This document shows, piece by piece, positions 36,769-50,846 of a stretch of DNA of 64,000 nt. Under the pieces are notes generated by a model. That model had not been told where the DNA came from. It saw nothing but the letters and a program-made list of their open reading frames with translations, and did not search any database. This stretch comes from Jonesia denitrificans DSM 20603 (GTDB taxonomy: Bacteria; Actinomycetota; Actinomycetes; Actinomycetales; Cellulomonadaceae), in assembly GCF_000024065.1 (NCBI RefSeq), contig NC_013174.1, positions 2,542,001 through 2,606,000 on the forward strand. The letters run 5' to 3'. Within the stretch, counting starts at the first letter, position 1. Each line of letters opens with the position of its first letter. Made by a program: the position numbers and the translations under genes.

Positions 36769-36886
36769 TGCGGTCGTGTCCTACTCTCCCACACCCTGTC
36801 GGGTGCAGTACCATCGGCGCTGGTAGGCTTAGCTTCCGGGTTCGGGATGGGACCGGGCGTTTCCCTGCCGCTATGACGACCGCGAG
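36769..36886 (-). rRNA. rrf: 5S rRNA
   Basis: Minus-strand sequence has the 5S pattern: terminal stem CGGTCGT/ACGACCG, CGGTCCCATCCCGAACCCGG, AAGCTAAG and the GGGAGAGTAGG block near the 3' end. Length about 118 nt; ends are estimated to a few bases. Confidence 0.93.
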
Positions 36887-36984
36887 TTGTGTGGGCCACT
36901 GAACCGTGTGTGGTGTGGTGGTTTGTGGTTTGTGGGTGGTGAACCGGGTAGTGGACGTGGTGTGCAGGTGTGTTTGTGTGGTGT

Positions 36985-41972
<4,988 letters not shown>

Positions 41973-42419
41973 AACCAAACAAAAACCAACCACCAAACAA
42001 GGCAGCCAGCCCTCATCCATACAAAGAAAATCCCAACCCCACAACAACCACCCAAACAGGCAGCCATCGCAAAATTGACTAAAAAAATCCAACCACCAAA
42101 AAAAGCAGCCAGACAACAAACAAAACAACTACAAAACACACTATTGAGATAACAAACCACAAACCCACAACAACCACCCCACCACAACAGCAGGACAATC
42201 ATCAGGGAAACCAGCACCGGCCACCCACCAGAAGAACAAACCCTCCGGCAGCGACCCCGTCGCGCTGACAAAAGAAAACATTACCCACCCCCCACCACCA
42301 AAATCAAACCCACACCACGTGACGCCAGACACAGAGTCGCAGGTCACGGGCCTGACTCACAACGCCGGGCGTGTCTCAAGGGAGAAAGCCACCCGGCCTA
42401 GTGAAAAGGGGGCAGAACG
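41973..42419 (-). promoter_or_regulatory. rRNA operon leader and promoter region
   Basis: No gene in this low-complexity region. On the minus strand ATCTCAATAGTGTG (42137-42150) resembles the conserved leader element of actinobacterial rRNA operons. A possible promoter is TTGATT (complement of 42302-42307) and TAATGT (complement of 42278-42283), 18 bp apart. Which promoter is used cannot be told from sequence. Confidence 0.45.
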
Positions 42420-42902
42420 CTAAGCAGACAACGCAGCTCCATTGAGCGCACGCCAAAAGAACAACGACGTGGGGTACTGCTTGTTCACGCCATAGGGAGA
42501 CATCGGCTCAAACCCCTCCGACACATACAACGCCACAGACTCCGGCTGCGCCGTCCCACTTGCCAGCACCAACTGGGCAACACCAGCCTGCTGTGCTTGC
42601 GCATCGAGAGTCTGCATGACCTGACGCGCCAGCCCCTGCCCCCGGAACTGCGGATCAACATACACACGCCGCACCTCAGCAGTACGGGCCACACCAAACT
42701 CAGGTTCCTGCCCCGTCACATCCACCAACGCACCACAGGCAGCTGGTACCCCGTCAACATACGCAACCACCATGGCAACAAGGCCGTGAGGTTCTGGGTC
42801 CGTCGCTGGCATTGGCGCTTGATAGCGAGCGGTCACATCGCGAAGTTGCGCCCAACGCAACGCAGTCGCATCCGCATTGTCCCAAGGAACACAGACAATC
42901 AT
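42420..42902 (-). CDS. GNAT family N-acetyltransferase
   Basis: 160 residues. The acetyl-CoA-binding loop is VYVDPQFRGQGLARQVMQTLDAQA (R/Q-x-x-G-x-G/A motif), followed by LVLASGTAQPESVALYVSEGFEPM, the usual final strands. Likely substrate is a small amine or peptide; not identifiable. A single gene between the rRNA promoter and purQ. Confidence 0.88.
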   Translation of the reverse strand: MIVCVPWDNADATALRWAQLRDVTARYQAPMPATDPEPHGLVAMVVAYVDGVPAACGALVDVTGQEPEFGVARTAEVRRVYVDPQFRGQGLARQVMQTLDAQAQQAGVAQLVLASGTAQPESVALYVSEGFEPMSPYGVNKQYPTSLFFWRALNGAALSA

Positions 42903-43204
42903 GGGGCACCAATCTGTCGGTCAACTGTGCGTGAGGATCACCCACGGCGGTGGTCAAAGACGTGTGTCACCACCGTACGAAACCAATCGGCCACTGCGGG
43001 AGAGTTTCAAGCTGTGACGTTAGGCGGTTGACCTGTGATTGCGCCAACACACGGGCACGAAACCCACGGGGCGCACTGCCCCAGCAAACCTCGTCACACC
43101 ACAACACCCGCAGAACGATCAGGGAAAACACGTCGGGCGCGCATCTGTTATCAGATGCGCGCCCGACAAGCGCTCCTGGCACACCCCTCAGCGTGCCGAC
43201 AATG
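42903..43204. other. Intergenic region between purQ and the acetyltransferase
   Basis: About 300 bp. It holds the purQ terminator at 43132-43167. The minus-strand frame 42967-43182 begins inside that hairpin and shows no domain, so it is not called. No tRNA is seen. Confidence 0.5.
43132..43167 (-). terminator. purQ terminator
   Basis: A perfect 16-bp stem, GTCGGGCGCGCATCTG (43132-43147), TTAT loop, complement 43152-43167, 37 bp after the purQ stop; a short TTTT follows on the minus strand. Confidence 0.82.
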
Positions 43205-43921
43205 CTATGCGTGAACGAGTGCCGTTAACACGGACGTGAAGAAACCCAGCCCGTCTGTCCCACCACGGTGGTTCATTCCATTGTCTGGGCCGAAACCCTT
43301 CTCCACAGCGTGCTCGGGGTGAGGCATCAACCCCACCACGTTGCCGCGTTCGTTACTGATTCCGGCAATGTTGCGACGCGAACCGTTCGGGTTCCACCCG
43401 TCGTAGCGGAACACCACGCGGTTTTCCGCTTCGAGCATGTCAAGGGTGTGGTCGTCAGCAACGTACTGGCCATCCTGGTTTTTCAGTGGAATGACAATGC
43501 GCTGCCCGTGGCTGTAGGAGTTCGTCCACGCGGTCTCAGCGTTCTCGACCGCGAGAGTTTGTTCGCGGCAAATGAAGTGAAGGTGATCGTTTTTGATCAT
43601 CGATCCGGGCAGGAGGTGTGATTCGGTGAGAACCTGGAATCCATTGCAGATCCCCAAGACCGGCATACCGCCGTGAGCGGCGTCAATCACTTTCTCCATC
43701 ACAGGGGCGAAACGGCTAATAGCACCTGCGCGCAAATAGTCACCGTAGGAGAACCCACCGGGCAACACCACGGCATCCACATCGTTCAACGAACCATCCG
43801 CGTGCCATAGCGACACCGGCTGACCGCCAGCAAGGCGGATAGCACGTGCCGCATCACGGTCATCGAGAGTTCCGGGGAAGGTGATAACACCGATCCTCGC
43901 GTTGCTCATTGTCTCAGTCAT
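43205..43921 (-). CDS. purQ: Phosphoribosylformylglycinamidine synthase, glutaminase subunit
   Basis: 238 residues, class I glutamine amidotransferase. Nucleophile Cys in LGICNGFQ, His and Glu in [11 protein letters not shown]. It supplies ammonia for FGAM synthesis in purine biosynthesis with PurL and PurS. ATG 43921 follows GAGGGA by five bases and overlaps the purS stop (TGATG), so the two are coupled. PurL is not in the window. Confidence 0.95.
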   Translation of the reverse strand: MTETMSNARIGVITFPGTLDDRDAARAIRLAGGQPVSLWHADGSLNDVDAVVLPGGFSYGDYLRAGAISRFAPVMEKVIDAAHGGMPVLGICNGFQVLTESHLLPGSMIKNDHLHFICREQTLAVENAETAWTNSYSHGQRIVIPLKNQDGQYVADDHTLDMLEAENRVVFRYDGWNPNGSRRNIAGISNERGNVVGLMPHPEHAVEKGFGPDNGMNHRGGTDGLGFFTSVLTALVHA

Positions 43922-44187
43922 CACTGTCCCTCACCGGATGCGTCAGTCACAGCGACGACGTCTTCGATGACGGGGTTAGACAGAAGTGTGACAGCAGCCT
44001 CGCGGGCTTGAGCGAGGATCTCCGGAGTGACGTCACCGTCGACCTCCAGTTCAAAACGTTTTCCTTGACGGACGGAGACAAAGCCATCAAAACCCAACCG
44101 GGGCAAGGCGCCAGCAACTGCTTTTCCTTGCGGGTCGAGGATTTCGGGCTTGGGCATAACGTCGACGACTACGCGTCCCACGGGCAC
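43921..44187 (-). CDS. purS: Phosphoribosylformylglycinamidine synthase subunit PurS
   Basis: 88 residues, the usual PurS size. [20 protein letters not shown] and [19 protein letters not shown] match the family. It is the bridging subunit of the PurLQS complex. Start is a GTG at 44187. Confidence 0.93.
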   Translation of the reverse strand: MPVGRVVVDVMPKPEILDPQGKAVAGALPRLGFDGFVSVRQGKRFELEVDGDVTPEILAQAREAAVTLLSNPVIEDVVAVTDASGEGQ

Positions 44188-44250
44188 TCCTGGTGTTGGA
44201 TGAATCGCACGGATTTCGGCTCTAGTCTACTGGGGTTTTCGTCCACCTGA

Positions 44251-44280
44251 CGATGCGCCCGCTATGTGGCGGGCGCATCG
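44251..44280 (-). terminator. purC terminator
   Basis: CGATGCGCCCGC (44251-44262) pairs with 44269-44280. It lies just after the purC stop and before purS, so purD-purC and purS-purQ are probably separate transcripts. Confidence 0.78.
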
Positions 44281-44286
44281 ACCGGG

Positions 44287-45249
44287 TTACTGCGCGTCAG
44301 TGGGTAGGGTGAGGCTTTTTCCGGTGATGCGGGTGTACGCCTCAAGGTAGCGTTCCTGGGTTGCTGCCACGACGTGCTGCGGCAAGGCCGGTGGTGGGGT
44401 GTCACTGCTGCGGTCCCACCCGGATTCTGATGAGGTCAACCAGTCACGGATGAACTGTTTGTCAAAGCTTGGTTGCGCTCCGCCGGGTGCCCACATGAGT
44501 GCATCCCAAAATCGTGAGGAGTCGGGGGTGAGGACTTCGTCGCCAAGGAGGATTTCTCCGGTGACCGGGTCGGTTCCGAACTCTAGTTTGGTGTCAGCAA
44601 GAATGACACCGTGCTCGCGCGCAATGCCTTCCGCGTGGGTGTACACGGCAAGGGTGTGGTCACGAAGGATTTCGGCTGCCGCCCATCCAATGCGTTGAGC
44701 GGTGTCCTCAAAGGTGATGTTTTCGTCGTGCTCGCCAACCTCAGCTTTGGCTGCGGGCGTGAAAATGGGGACCTCAAGTCGGGAGCCGTCAGTGAGCCCT
44801 GCAGGCAGTGGCACCCCGCACACGGTGGAGTTGTCGCGATATTCCACGAGTCCAGAGCCGGTGAGGTATCCGCGGACGACACATTCAATGGGGAACATGG
44901 TCAAGCGACGACAGATCATAGCCCGGCCATCTACGGCAGCGGGGATGAGGCCATCGGTTGGTGTCACCGAAACCTCAAGGCTGACCAGGTGGTTGCCGAC
45001 GATCTCCGCGAGTTGCTCAAACCACCACACGCTGAGTTGTGTCAGGACGATGCCCTTCCCAGGGATCCCTGGGGACAGGACATGATCGTAAGCGCTGACT
45101 CGGTCGGAGGCGACGACAAGGACAACGTCGCCGAGCGGGTGTGGCCCACCGAGCGCATCGGTATCAGGTTCATACAGGTCACGCACCTTCCCCGAGTACA
45201 CGTGGCGCCAGCCCGGGAGGTGTTGTGCTGTTGTATCAAGCCCACTCAT
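44287..45249 (-). CDS. purC: SAICAR synthetase
   Basis: 320 residues. VYSGKVRDLYEP at the N-terminus is the PurC signature, with RVSAYDHVLSPGIPGKG, RRLTMFPIECVVRGYLTGSGL and DTKLEFG following. It makes SAICAR from CAIR and aspartate with ATP. Length is typical of actinobacterial PurC (about 300). Its start overlaps the purD stop by four bases (ATGA). Confidence 0.96.
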   Translation of the reverse strand: MSGLDTTAQHLPGWRHVYSGKVRDLYEPDTDALGGPHPLGDVVLVVASDRVSAYDHVLSPGIPGKGIVLTQLSVWWFEQLAEIVGNHLVSLEVSVTPTDGLIPAAVDGRAMICRRLTMFPIECVVRGYLTGSGLVEYRDNSTVCGVPLPAGLTDGSRLEVPIFTPAAKAEVGEHDENITFEDTAQRIGWAAAEILRDHTLAVYTHAEGIAREHGVILADTKLEFGTDPVTGEILLGDEVLTPDSSRFWDALMWAPGGAQPSFDKQFIRDWLTSSESGWDRSSDTPPPALPQHVVAATQERYLEAYTRITGKSLTLPTDAQ

Positions 45250-46556
45250 GGTGCCACCGTGATCTCTCCGCGTTCTGCTTGCGCGGCAATGTCGCGCCGG
45301 TAGTGGGACCCGTTCAGGTTGATGTGCGCGATCGCCTCGTAGGCACGTTCCCGTGCCTGGGTGAGGGTTGTTCCACGTGAAACCACGGACAGCACGCGCC
45401 CTCCCTGGGACACAAGAGTCCCGGCTTGGTTGATCGTTGTCCCGGCGTGGAGCACATGAACACCAGGAACGTGTTCTGCCTTGTCAATCCCAGTGATCGC
45501 ATCCCCCGTGGTGGGGGTGTCTGGGTAGTTGTGGGCCGCAAGAACAACCGTGACAGACACGTCGTCGTGCCACGCTAGCTCAGGAAGATTTGCCAGGGTG
45601 CCTGTGGCGCCCGCGAGGAGCACCTCGGATAAGGGCGTTGCAAGTCGCGCAAGAACCGACTGTGTCTCAGGGTCACCGAACCGGACATTGAATTCAACAA
45701 CGCGCGTCCCTGTGCTGGTCAACGCCAAGCCCACATACAGAATCCCCACGAATGGGGTGCCCCGACGAGCCATCTCGTTGACGGTGGGTTGGGCAATGCT
45801 GGTGATGACCTCATCGACTAGGCCCGCAGGCGCCCAGTCCAGCGGCGTGTACGCACCCATCCCACCAGTGTTGGGTCCGGTGTCTCCCTCGCCCACCCGC
45901 TTAAAGTCCTGCGCGGGGCTCAGCGCACGCACTGTTGTTCCGTCACTCACGACAAACACCGACACCTCGGGGCCGTCAAGGTACTCCTCGATGACGACCT
46001 TCGCGTGGGCGGCGTCCCGCCCTTCCAAACACGCCTGAGCGTGTGCGAGTGCGGCATCCCGGTCGGTGGTGACAACAACACCTTTGCCGGCTGCTAACCC
46101 GTCGTCCTTGACGACATAAGGGTGGTCTGAACCGACCGCTGCGAGCGCATCGGTAACGTCGTTCATGGTTGTGCACACGTAAGGACGGGCCGTGGGTACA
46201 CCTGCGGCGGCCATGACTTCTTTGGCGAACGCTTTTGAGCCTTCGAGTTGTGCCGCCTTGGCTGATGGTCCGAACACGGGGATCGATGCGGCGCGAATCG
46301 CGTCAGCCACACCAGCGACCAGCGGCGCTTCAGGACCCACCATGACCAGGTCTACCCCGAGTTGGCGGGCCAACGCTGTCACCGCATCGGGGTCATTTGC
46401 GTCCACATCGTGGCGGGTTGCCAGTTGCCCGATGCCCGGGTTTCCGGGGGCGGCGTGGAGGTCATGTGGGTTGCGCCCCGTACGGGTGTGCTCGTGAGCG
46501 AGGCTGTGGACAATGGCGTGTTCGCGGGCTCCGGAGCCAAGGACGAGGATCTTCAC
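45246..46556 (-). CDS. purD: Phosphoribosylamine-glycine ligase (GARS)
   Basis: 436 residues, full length ATP-grasp enzyme. MKILVLGSGAREHAI at the start, LVMVGPEAPLVAG, KDDGLAAGKGV for ATP, and EFNVRFGDPETQ for metal binding. It makes GAR from phosphoribosylamine and glycine. GTG 46556 is six bases after TAGAAT, so its mRNA is probably leaderless. Confidence 0.96.
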   Translation of the reverse strand: MKILVLGSGAREHAIVHSLAHEHTRTGRNPHDLHAAPGNPGIGQLATRHDVDANDPDAVTALARQLGVDLVMVGPEAPLVAGVADAIRAASIPVFGPSAKAAQLEGSKAFAKEVMAAAGVPTARPYVCTTMNDVTDALAAVGSDHPYVVKDDGLAAGKGVVVTTDRDAALAHAQACLEGRDAAHAKVVIEEYLDGPEVSVFVVSDGTTVRALSPAQDFKRVGEGDTGPNTGGMGAYTPLDWAPAGLVDEVITSIAQPTVNEMARRGTPFVGILYVGLALTSTGTRVVEFNVRFGDPETQSVLARLATPLSEVLLAGATGTLANLPELAWHDDVSVTVVLAAHNYPDTPTTGDAITGIDKAEHVPGVHVLHAGTTINQAGTLVSQGGRVLSVVSRGTTLTQARERAYEAIAHINLNGSHYRRDIAAQAERGEITVAP

Positions 46557-46562
46557 ACCGTG

Positions 46563-46568
46563 ATTCTA
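46563..46568 (-). promoter_or_regulatory. -10 box TAGAAT for leaderless purD mRNA
   Basis: On the minus strand TAGAAT-CACGGT-GTG places the -10 box six bases before the start codon. Confidence 0.6.
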
Positions 46569-46668
46569 GTCTCCGTGGCATCGTCCTGGGCGGCTGTCCA
46601 CGGATCGTCGTGACGATTCGCCCAGTGAGACGGAATGTGAATGTGCGGTGTCCCCCCTACCCCGATAA

Positions 46669-46684
46669 CCTACGGTACCGTAGG
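46669..46684. promoter_or_regulatory. Perfect 16-bp palindrome CCTACGGTACCGTAGG
   Basis: The sequence equals its own reverse complement over 16 bp and is extended by AACC on the left and GGTT with one inserted base on the right. It lies 66 bp before the proposed desaturase start and about 100 bp from purD. Size and symmetry suggest a TetR-type operator for the desaturase. Confidence 0.7.
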
Positions 46685-46749
46685 GTTGGACAGGACACCG
46701 TGTCACCGCCTGACCTTTCAGGTGCAACTCCCCTGACTTTGGAGTCCTC

Positions 46750-47856
46750 ATTACACTCACACCAACAGCACCTGCGCGCCCCACATCTGCCCGTCGCCGC
46801 GGAACTGCTGGCTCCGCCCACTTTTCCCAAGTCCTGAAGACCGTCAAAGACGCTGGTCTTCTCACCCGCCAACGCGGTTTTTACCTAACGATGCTCTCCA
46901 TCCTTGGGTTGAGTATCGTCGGCCTGGCTGTTGGTTCCTTTTTCCTCGGTGACAGCTGGTTCCAGCTCCTTATCGCCGCCGCTCTCGGTATCGTCCTCAC
47001 CCAGGTGTCGTTCATTACCCATGAAGCTGCGCATCGGCAGGTTTTTACCTCTGGCCCCGCGAACGACACCATGGGACGTATCCTCGCCAACGCCGTGGTG
47101 GGTATCAGCTACCAGTGGTGGATGAACAAGCACACCCGCCACCACGCCAACCCCAACACGGTAGGCAAAGACCCCGACATTGAGCGGGACACCATTTCCT
47201 TCACACCTGACGATGCATCCGCCCAACGTGGTTTCAGTGGCTGGTTGACCCGGCGTCAAGGTTACTTGTTCTTCCCTCTCCTGACGCTGGAGGGCCTTAA
47301 CCTCCACTGGCATTCGCTGCGCTACCTGGTCACCGCCCCGTCAGTGAAGAACCGGACAACAGAACTTGTGACTGTCCTTGCTCGACTCAGCATCTACGTG
47401 GCCCTGGTCTTCCTCCACCTGCCGGTTGGTATGGGGTGTGCGTTCCTTGGCGTGCAACTTGCGGTCTTTGGTGTGTACATGGGCGGGTCCTTTGCCCCCA
47501 ACCACAAAGGCATGCCCCTCATCGACCGGGTGACCACAGTGGACTTCTTCTCCCGCCAGGTCCTCACTTCACGCAACATCCTGGGCCGTACCCCACTGGC
47601 AAACCTGTGGCTCACCATGGCCTACGGTGGCCTTAACTACCAGGTGGAACACCATCTGTTCCCGAACATGCCCCGCATGCACCTGCCTGCGGCAGCAAAA
47701 ATTGTGCAACAGTACTGTGCTGACCTCAACGTCCCCTACACGGTGGCAAGTGTCCGCCAGTCCTACAGTCAAGTCATCAGCTACCTGAACCGGGTAGGTC
47801 TGTCAGGGCGTGATCCTTTTGACTGCCCGATGGTCACCCAGTTCCGTCCAAGCTGA
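46750..47856 (+). CDS. Membrane fatty acid desaturase, DesA3-like
   Basis: 368 residues from an ATT codon, 321 from the first ATG (46891). Three histidine boxes bind the di-iron centre: HEAAHRQ, HTRHHANPN and QVEHHLFPNMPR. Hydrophobic pairs lie at about 50-95 and 175-225. The 47 codons before ATG 46891 encode FSQVLKTVKDAGLLTRQRG, which resembles the N-terminus of other actinobacterial desaturases. GGAG lies five bases before ATT 46750, and no ATG, GTG or TTG occurs in the frame before 46891, so ATT is the likely start. It would desaturate acyl-CoA in the membrane with an electron donor encoded elsewhere. Confidence 0.88.
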   Translation: MTLTPTAPARPTSARRRGTAGSAHFSQVLKTVKDAGLLTRQRGFYLTMLSILGLSIVGLAVGSFFLGDSWFQLLIAAALGIVLTQVSFITHEAAHRQVFTSGPANDTMGRILANAVVGISYQWWMNKHTRHHANPNTVGKDPDIERDTISFTPDDASAQRGFSGWLTRRQGYLFFPLLTLEGLNLHWHSLRYLVTAPSVKNRTTELVTVLARLSIYVALVFLHLPVGMGCAFLGVQLAVFGVYMGGSFAPNHKGMPLIDRVTTVDFFSRQVLTSRNILGRTPLANLWLTMAYGGLNYQVEHHLFPNMPRMHLPAAAKIVQQYCADLNVPYTVASVRQSYSQVISYLNRVGLSGRDPFDCPMVTQFRPS

Positions 47857-47943
47857 GAACTTCAGCCTATAGACAAAAGCACGCCGCCGATTACGATGAT
47901 GGGAGCGTGACTCCAGGTCACGCCCTGCCATAGGAGGGCAAGC

Positions 47944-48984
47944 GTGAACACACAGAGACGTGTCACCGCAAAGGACGTTGCACGACGCGCCGGGGTGTCC
48001 CAAAGTACTGTCAGTTATGTTCTTAACGACACTCCCAACCAAACGATCTCTGACGACACAAAAAAACGTGTTCGGTTGGCCGCAGAAGAACTGAACTACA
48101 TGCCCTCTGCGGCTGCCCGCACGCTGCGCCGCGGCACAAGCGACACTGTTCTCGTGATCATCCGGGACGCACAGATCGGGGAGATCCTTGCGCAAATCCT
48201 CGAAGGTGTTGTCCATACGCTTGACCCACATGGTCTCAATGTCATTTACCGCCGTCAACGCCCGGGCAAAAGCGCTCTTGACCTGTGCCACGAGCTGATG
48301 CCAGCTGCAGTTGCGAACTTCGCGGCACTCACAAAAGACGAAATCGGTCGGATCCAGGAGTGGAACATTCCCGTTCTTTCCATCTCTTTTGACGACACCG
48401 CCCCCACGGATGCCGGGGACACCGTCATATTGGCGCAGACCGCGATAGGACGAACTCACGTGGCTCACCTTCACGAGCAGGGGCACACAAGGATCGCCTA
48501 CGCCGCCCCAGACATTCGTGACGTGGAAGACTACGACACGTGGCGACTCACCGGAGTCCGGGACGAATGCGTAACCCGGGGACTACCCCGCCCACCTGTG
48601 ATCCACACACCGTACAACCTCGACGGGGGGATGGAAGCTGCCCGCGAAATTCTTGCCCTGGACCCACCAGTCACAGCGATCTCAGCGTTCAACGACGAAG
48701 TCGCGACCATTTTGTTGGCCGCTTTTCACCGTTTGAATGTGCCCATCCCGGAGCGTCTGTCCATCATCGGAGTCGACGATCTCCCCCTGTCACCCTTCAC
48801 TTACCCGTCACTGACCACGATCAACATCCACGCCTATGACATCGGCACACACGTGGCTCAGCTGGTGTTGCGCACTGTGCGCCCCGACCTGAACCTGCCA
48901 GCTCCCCCACCGGTGGGGGAGCTGACGTTGATCACACGTGACTCAGTCAGCGCCCCGGTTAGTCCACCAGGGCATGCCGAATAA
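47944..48984 (+). CDS. LacI family transcriptional regulator
   Basis: 346 residues. The helix-turn-helix is [23 protein letters not shown], then the sugar-binding-like core ([46 protein letters not shown]). GTG 47944 follows AGGAGG by six bases. It stands alone behind the desaturase gene and overlaps the 3' end of purA by 26 bp on the opposite strand. Target and ligand are unknown. Confidence 0.9.
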   Translation: MNTQRRVTAKDVARRAGVSQSTVSYVLNDTPNQTISDDTKKRVRLAAEELNYMPSAAARTLRRGTSDTVLVIIRDAQIGEILAQILEGVVHTLDPHGLNVIYRRQRPGKSALDLCHELMPAAVANFAALTKDEIGRIQEWNIPVLSISFDDTAPTDAGDTVILAQTAIGRTHVAHLHEQGHTRIAYAAPDIRDVEDYDTWRLTGVRDECVTRGLPRPPVIHTPYNLDGGMEAAREILALDPPVTAISAFNDEVATILLAAFHRLNVPIPERLSIIGVDDLPLSPFTYPSLTTINIHAYDIGTHVAQLVLRTVRPDLNLPAPPPVGELTLITRDSVSAPVSPPGHAE

Positions 48985-50245
48985 TGGTGTGCTCACGCCC
49001 TGGACCGGTACCAATCGACGAGATTCGGCACCCCGACATGCTTTCCAACGCAAGCACATACTGTTGCGCATTGACGGGCAAGTCATCAAACGACTGCACA
49101 CCGTAGATGTCTTCAGTCCACCCGTCAAAGTACTCCAGGATGGGGGTTGCGTGGTGGAACGCTGACTGGTCTGTGGGCATCTCGTCGTAGCGGACACCGT
49201 CCACGTCATACGCCACACACACCGGGATTTTCTCGATACCGGTCAGGACATCCAGTTTGGTCAACACCAGGTCAGTCAACCCATTCACACGTGACGCGTA
49301 GCGTGCAATGACCGCGTCATACCAGCCACACCGGCGGGCACGGCCAGTGGTGACACCAAACTCGCCACCTTTCTTTTGCAGGTACTCACCCATGTCGTCA
49401 AACAGTTCCGTAGGGAATGGTCCCTCACCAACACGAGTGGTGTACGCCTTAATAACACCGATCACTCGGTCAATACGGGTGGGGCCAACGCCTGACCCGG
49501 TGCACACACCACCAGCTGTTGCGTTTGATGACGTCACAAACGGGTAAGTGCCGTGATCAATGTCCAGCATGGTGGCCTGACCACCCTCAAACAGGACAGT
49601 TTTCCCCTCATCAAGGGCGTTGTTCAGCTCCAAACTCGTGTCACACACCATGGGGCGTAAGCGTTCTGCGAGCGCAAGCAACTCCTCAACGATCTCATCG
49701 ATGAGGACCTCACGGCGGTTGTACACCTTGACCAAGAGTTGGTTTTTTTGCTGCAGGGCACCTTCAACTTTGGCGCGCAGGATTTTTTCGTCAAACAGGT
49801 CCCACACGCGGATACCGACACGGTTGATTTTGTCGGAGTAGCTGGGTCCAATTCCGCGCCCGGTCGTGCCGATGCGCCGCTTACCAAGGAACCGTTCGGT
49901 GACCTTGTCCATGGTGCGGTTGTAGGACGGGATGACGTGTGCGGACCCGGAGATCAGGAGTGTGGAGGTGTCCACACCGCGTGCTTCTAATGCGTCCAGT
50001 TCTTGGTAGAGAACTTCAATGTCAATGACGACACCGTTCCCAATGACGGGTGTGACTCCTGGTGACAAGATCCCGGAGGGCAGGAGGTGAAGTGCGTACT
50101 TGTCACCGTTGATCACGACAGTGTGACCGGCGTTGTTCCCTCCGTTGAACTTCACCACATAGTCGACCTGTGCACCGAGTTGGTCGGTGGCCTTGCCTTT
50201 GCCTTCGTCTCCCCATTGGGCTCCGACGACTACTACGGCTGGCAT
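48959..50245 (-). CDS. purA: Adenylosuccinate synthetase
   Basis: 428 residues, full length. [16 protein letters not shown] is the N-terminal GTP loop, NNAGHTVV binds IMP, and [19 protein letters not shown] is the C-terminal motif. It makes adenylosuccinate from IMP, aspartate and GTP. It lies apart from purQSCD and is transcribed in the same direction. Confidence 0.97.
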   Translation of the reverse strand: MPAVVVVGAQWGDEGKGKATDQLGAQVDYVVKFNGGNNAGHTVVINGDKYALHLLPSGILSPGVTPVIGNGVVIDIEVLYQELDALEARGVDTSTLLISGSAHVIPSYNRTMDKVTERFLGKRRIGTTGRGIGPSYSDKINRVGIRVWDLFDEKILRAKVEGALQQKNQLLVKVYNRREVLIDEIVEELLALAERLRPMVCDTSLELNNALDEGKTVLFEGGQATMLDIDHGTYPFVTSSNATAGGVCTGSGVGPTRIDRVIGVIKAYTTRVGEGPFPTELFDDMGEYLQKKGGEFGVTTGRARRCGWYDAVIARYASRVNGLTDLVLTKLDVLTGIEKIPVCVAYDVDGVRYDEMPTDQSAFHHATPILEYFDGWTEDIYGVQSFDDLPVNAQQYVLALESMSGCRISSIGTGPGREHTIIRHALVD

Positions 50246-50475
50246 GGAATCCCCACTTTCAACTGCCGGGTGTCTGGGTGTGCCGCGTGCAAGCGGTGTC
50301 GGGGGAGGCGAGCGGCAGTGTCCCGGTCTCCCAGAGAAGTTTACCGATCTTTTGCCTTGTTTCCACTGTCACATGGCCCATATGGACATGTGGAGGGACA
50401 ACTCATGGTGACCGGGGCCCATGACGTTGGTTACCACGTGGATAATTTCCGGATGCGCACCTCTTCACCCGGGCC

Positions 50476-50481
50476 TATGAT
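50476..50481 (+). promoter_or_regulatory. -10 box TATGAT for a leaderless transcript
   Basis: TATGAT-CTAGCC-ATG again places the -10 box six bases before the start codon (50488). Confidence 0.6.
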
Positions 50482-50487
50482 CTAGCC

Positions 50488-50823
50488 ATGTTCGAGATCG
50501 CCACAACCCCCATGGCCACGACCGTCGTCATCTCTGGCGATCTCGATTTGGCGTCCCGGGATCAGTTCCTCGAAGTCGCTGCGCGCCTCACGTCGTTGCG
50601 ACGGTCCTTGCTCACCATTGATATGTGTGATGTGCGTTTCATGGACTCCACGGGTGCGGCTTTCCTCATTTCGTTAGCGGAAACTGGGCAACGTCGCGGG
50701 TGGTTGACTGTTCTTCGTGGAAGTTCCGATGCGCACCGGTTCGTTCTTGATATTTGCGGGGCGACGCATCTTTTTCGGTTCGACACCGAACACTACTGCC
50801 ACCACACGGCGTCGCCGGCTTAA
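50488..50823 (+). CDS. STAS-domain anti-sigma factor antagonist
   Basis: 111 residues, a single STAS domain. TTVVISGDLDLASRDQFLEV is the first strand-helix, and the phosphorylatable serine lies in FMDSTGAAFL. In partner-switching systems the unphosphorylated form binds an anti-sigma kinase. The gene converges on the large phosphatase gene, which ends 23 bp away, so the two probably belong to one pathway. Confidence 0.88.
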   Translation: MFEIATTPMATTVVISGDLDLASRDQFLEVAARLTSLRRSLLTIDMCDVRFMDSTGAAFLISLAETGQRRGWLTVLRGSSDAHRFVLDICGATHLFRFDTEHYCHHTASPA

Positions 50824-50846
50824 CCGTTACGGTGGGCTGCCGGGAC

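Noticed and set aside
42967-43182. 71-codon minus-strand frame between purQ and the acetyltransferase
   Set aside because: It starts inside the purQ terminator hairpin and matches nothing recognisable.
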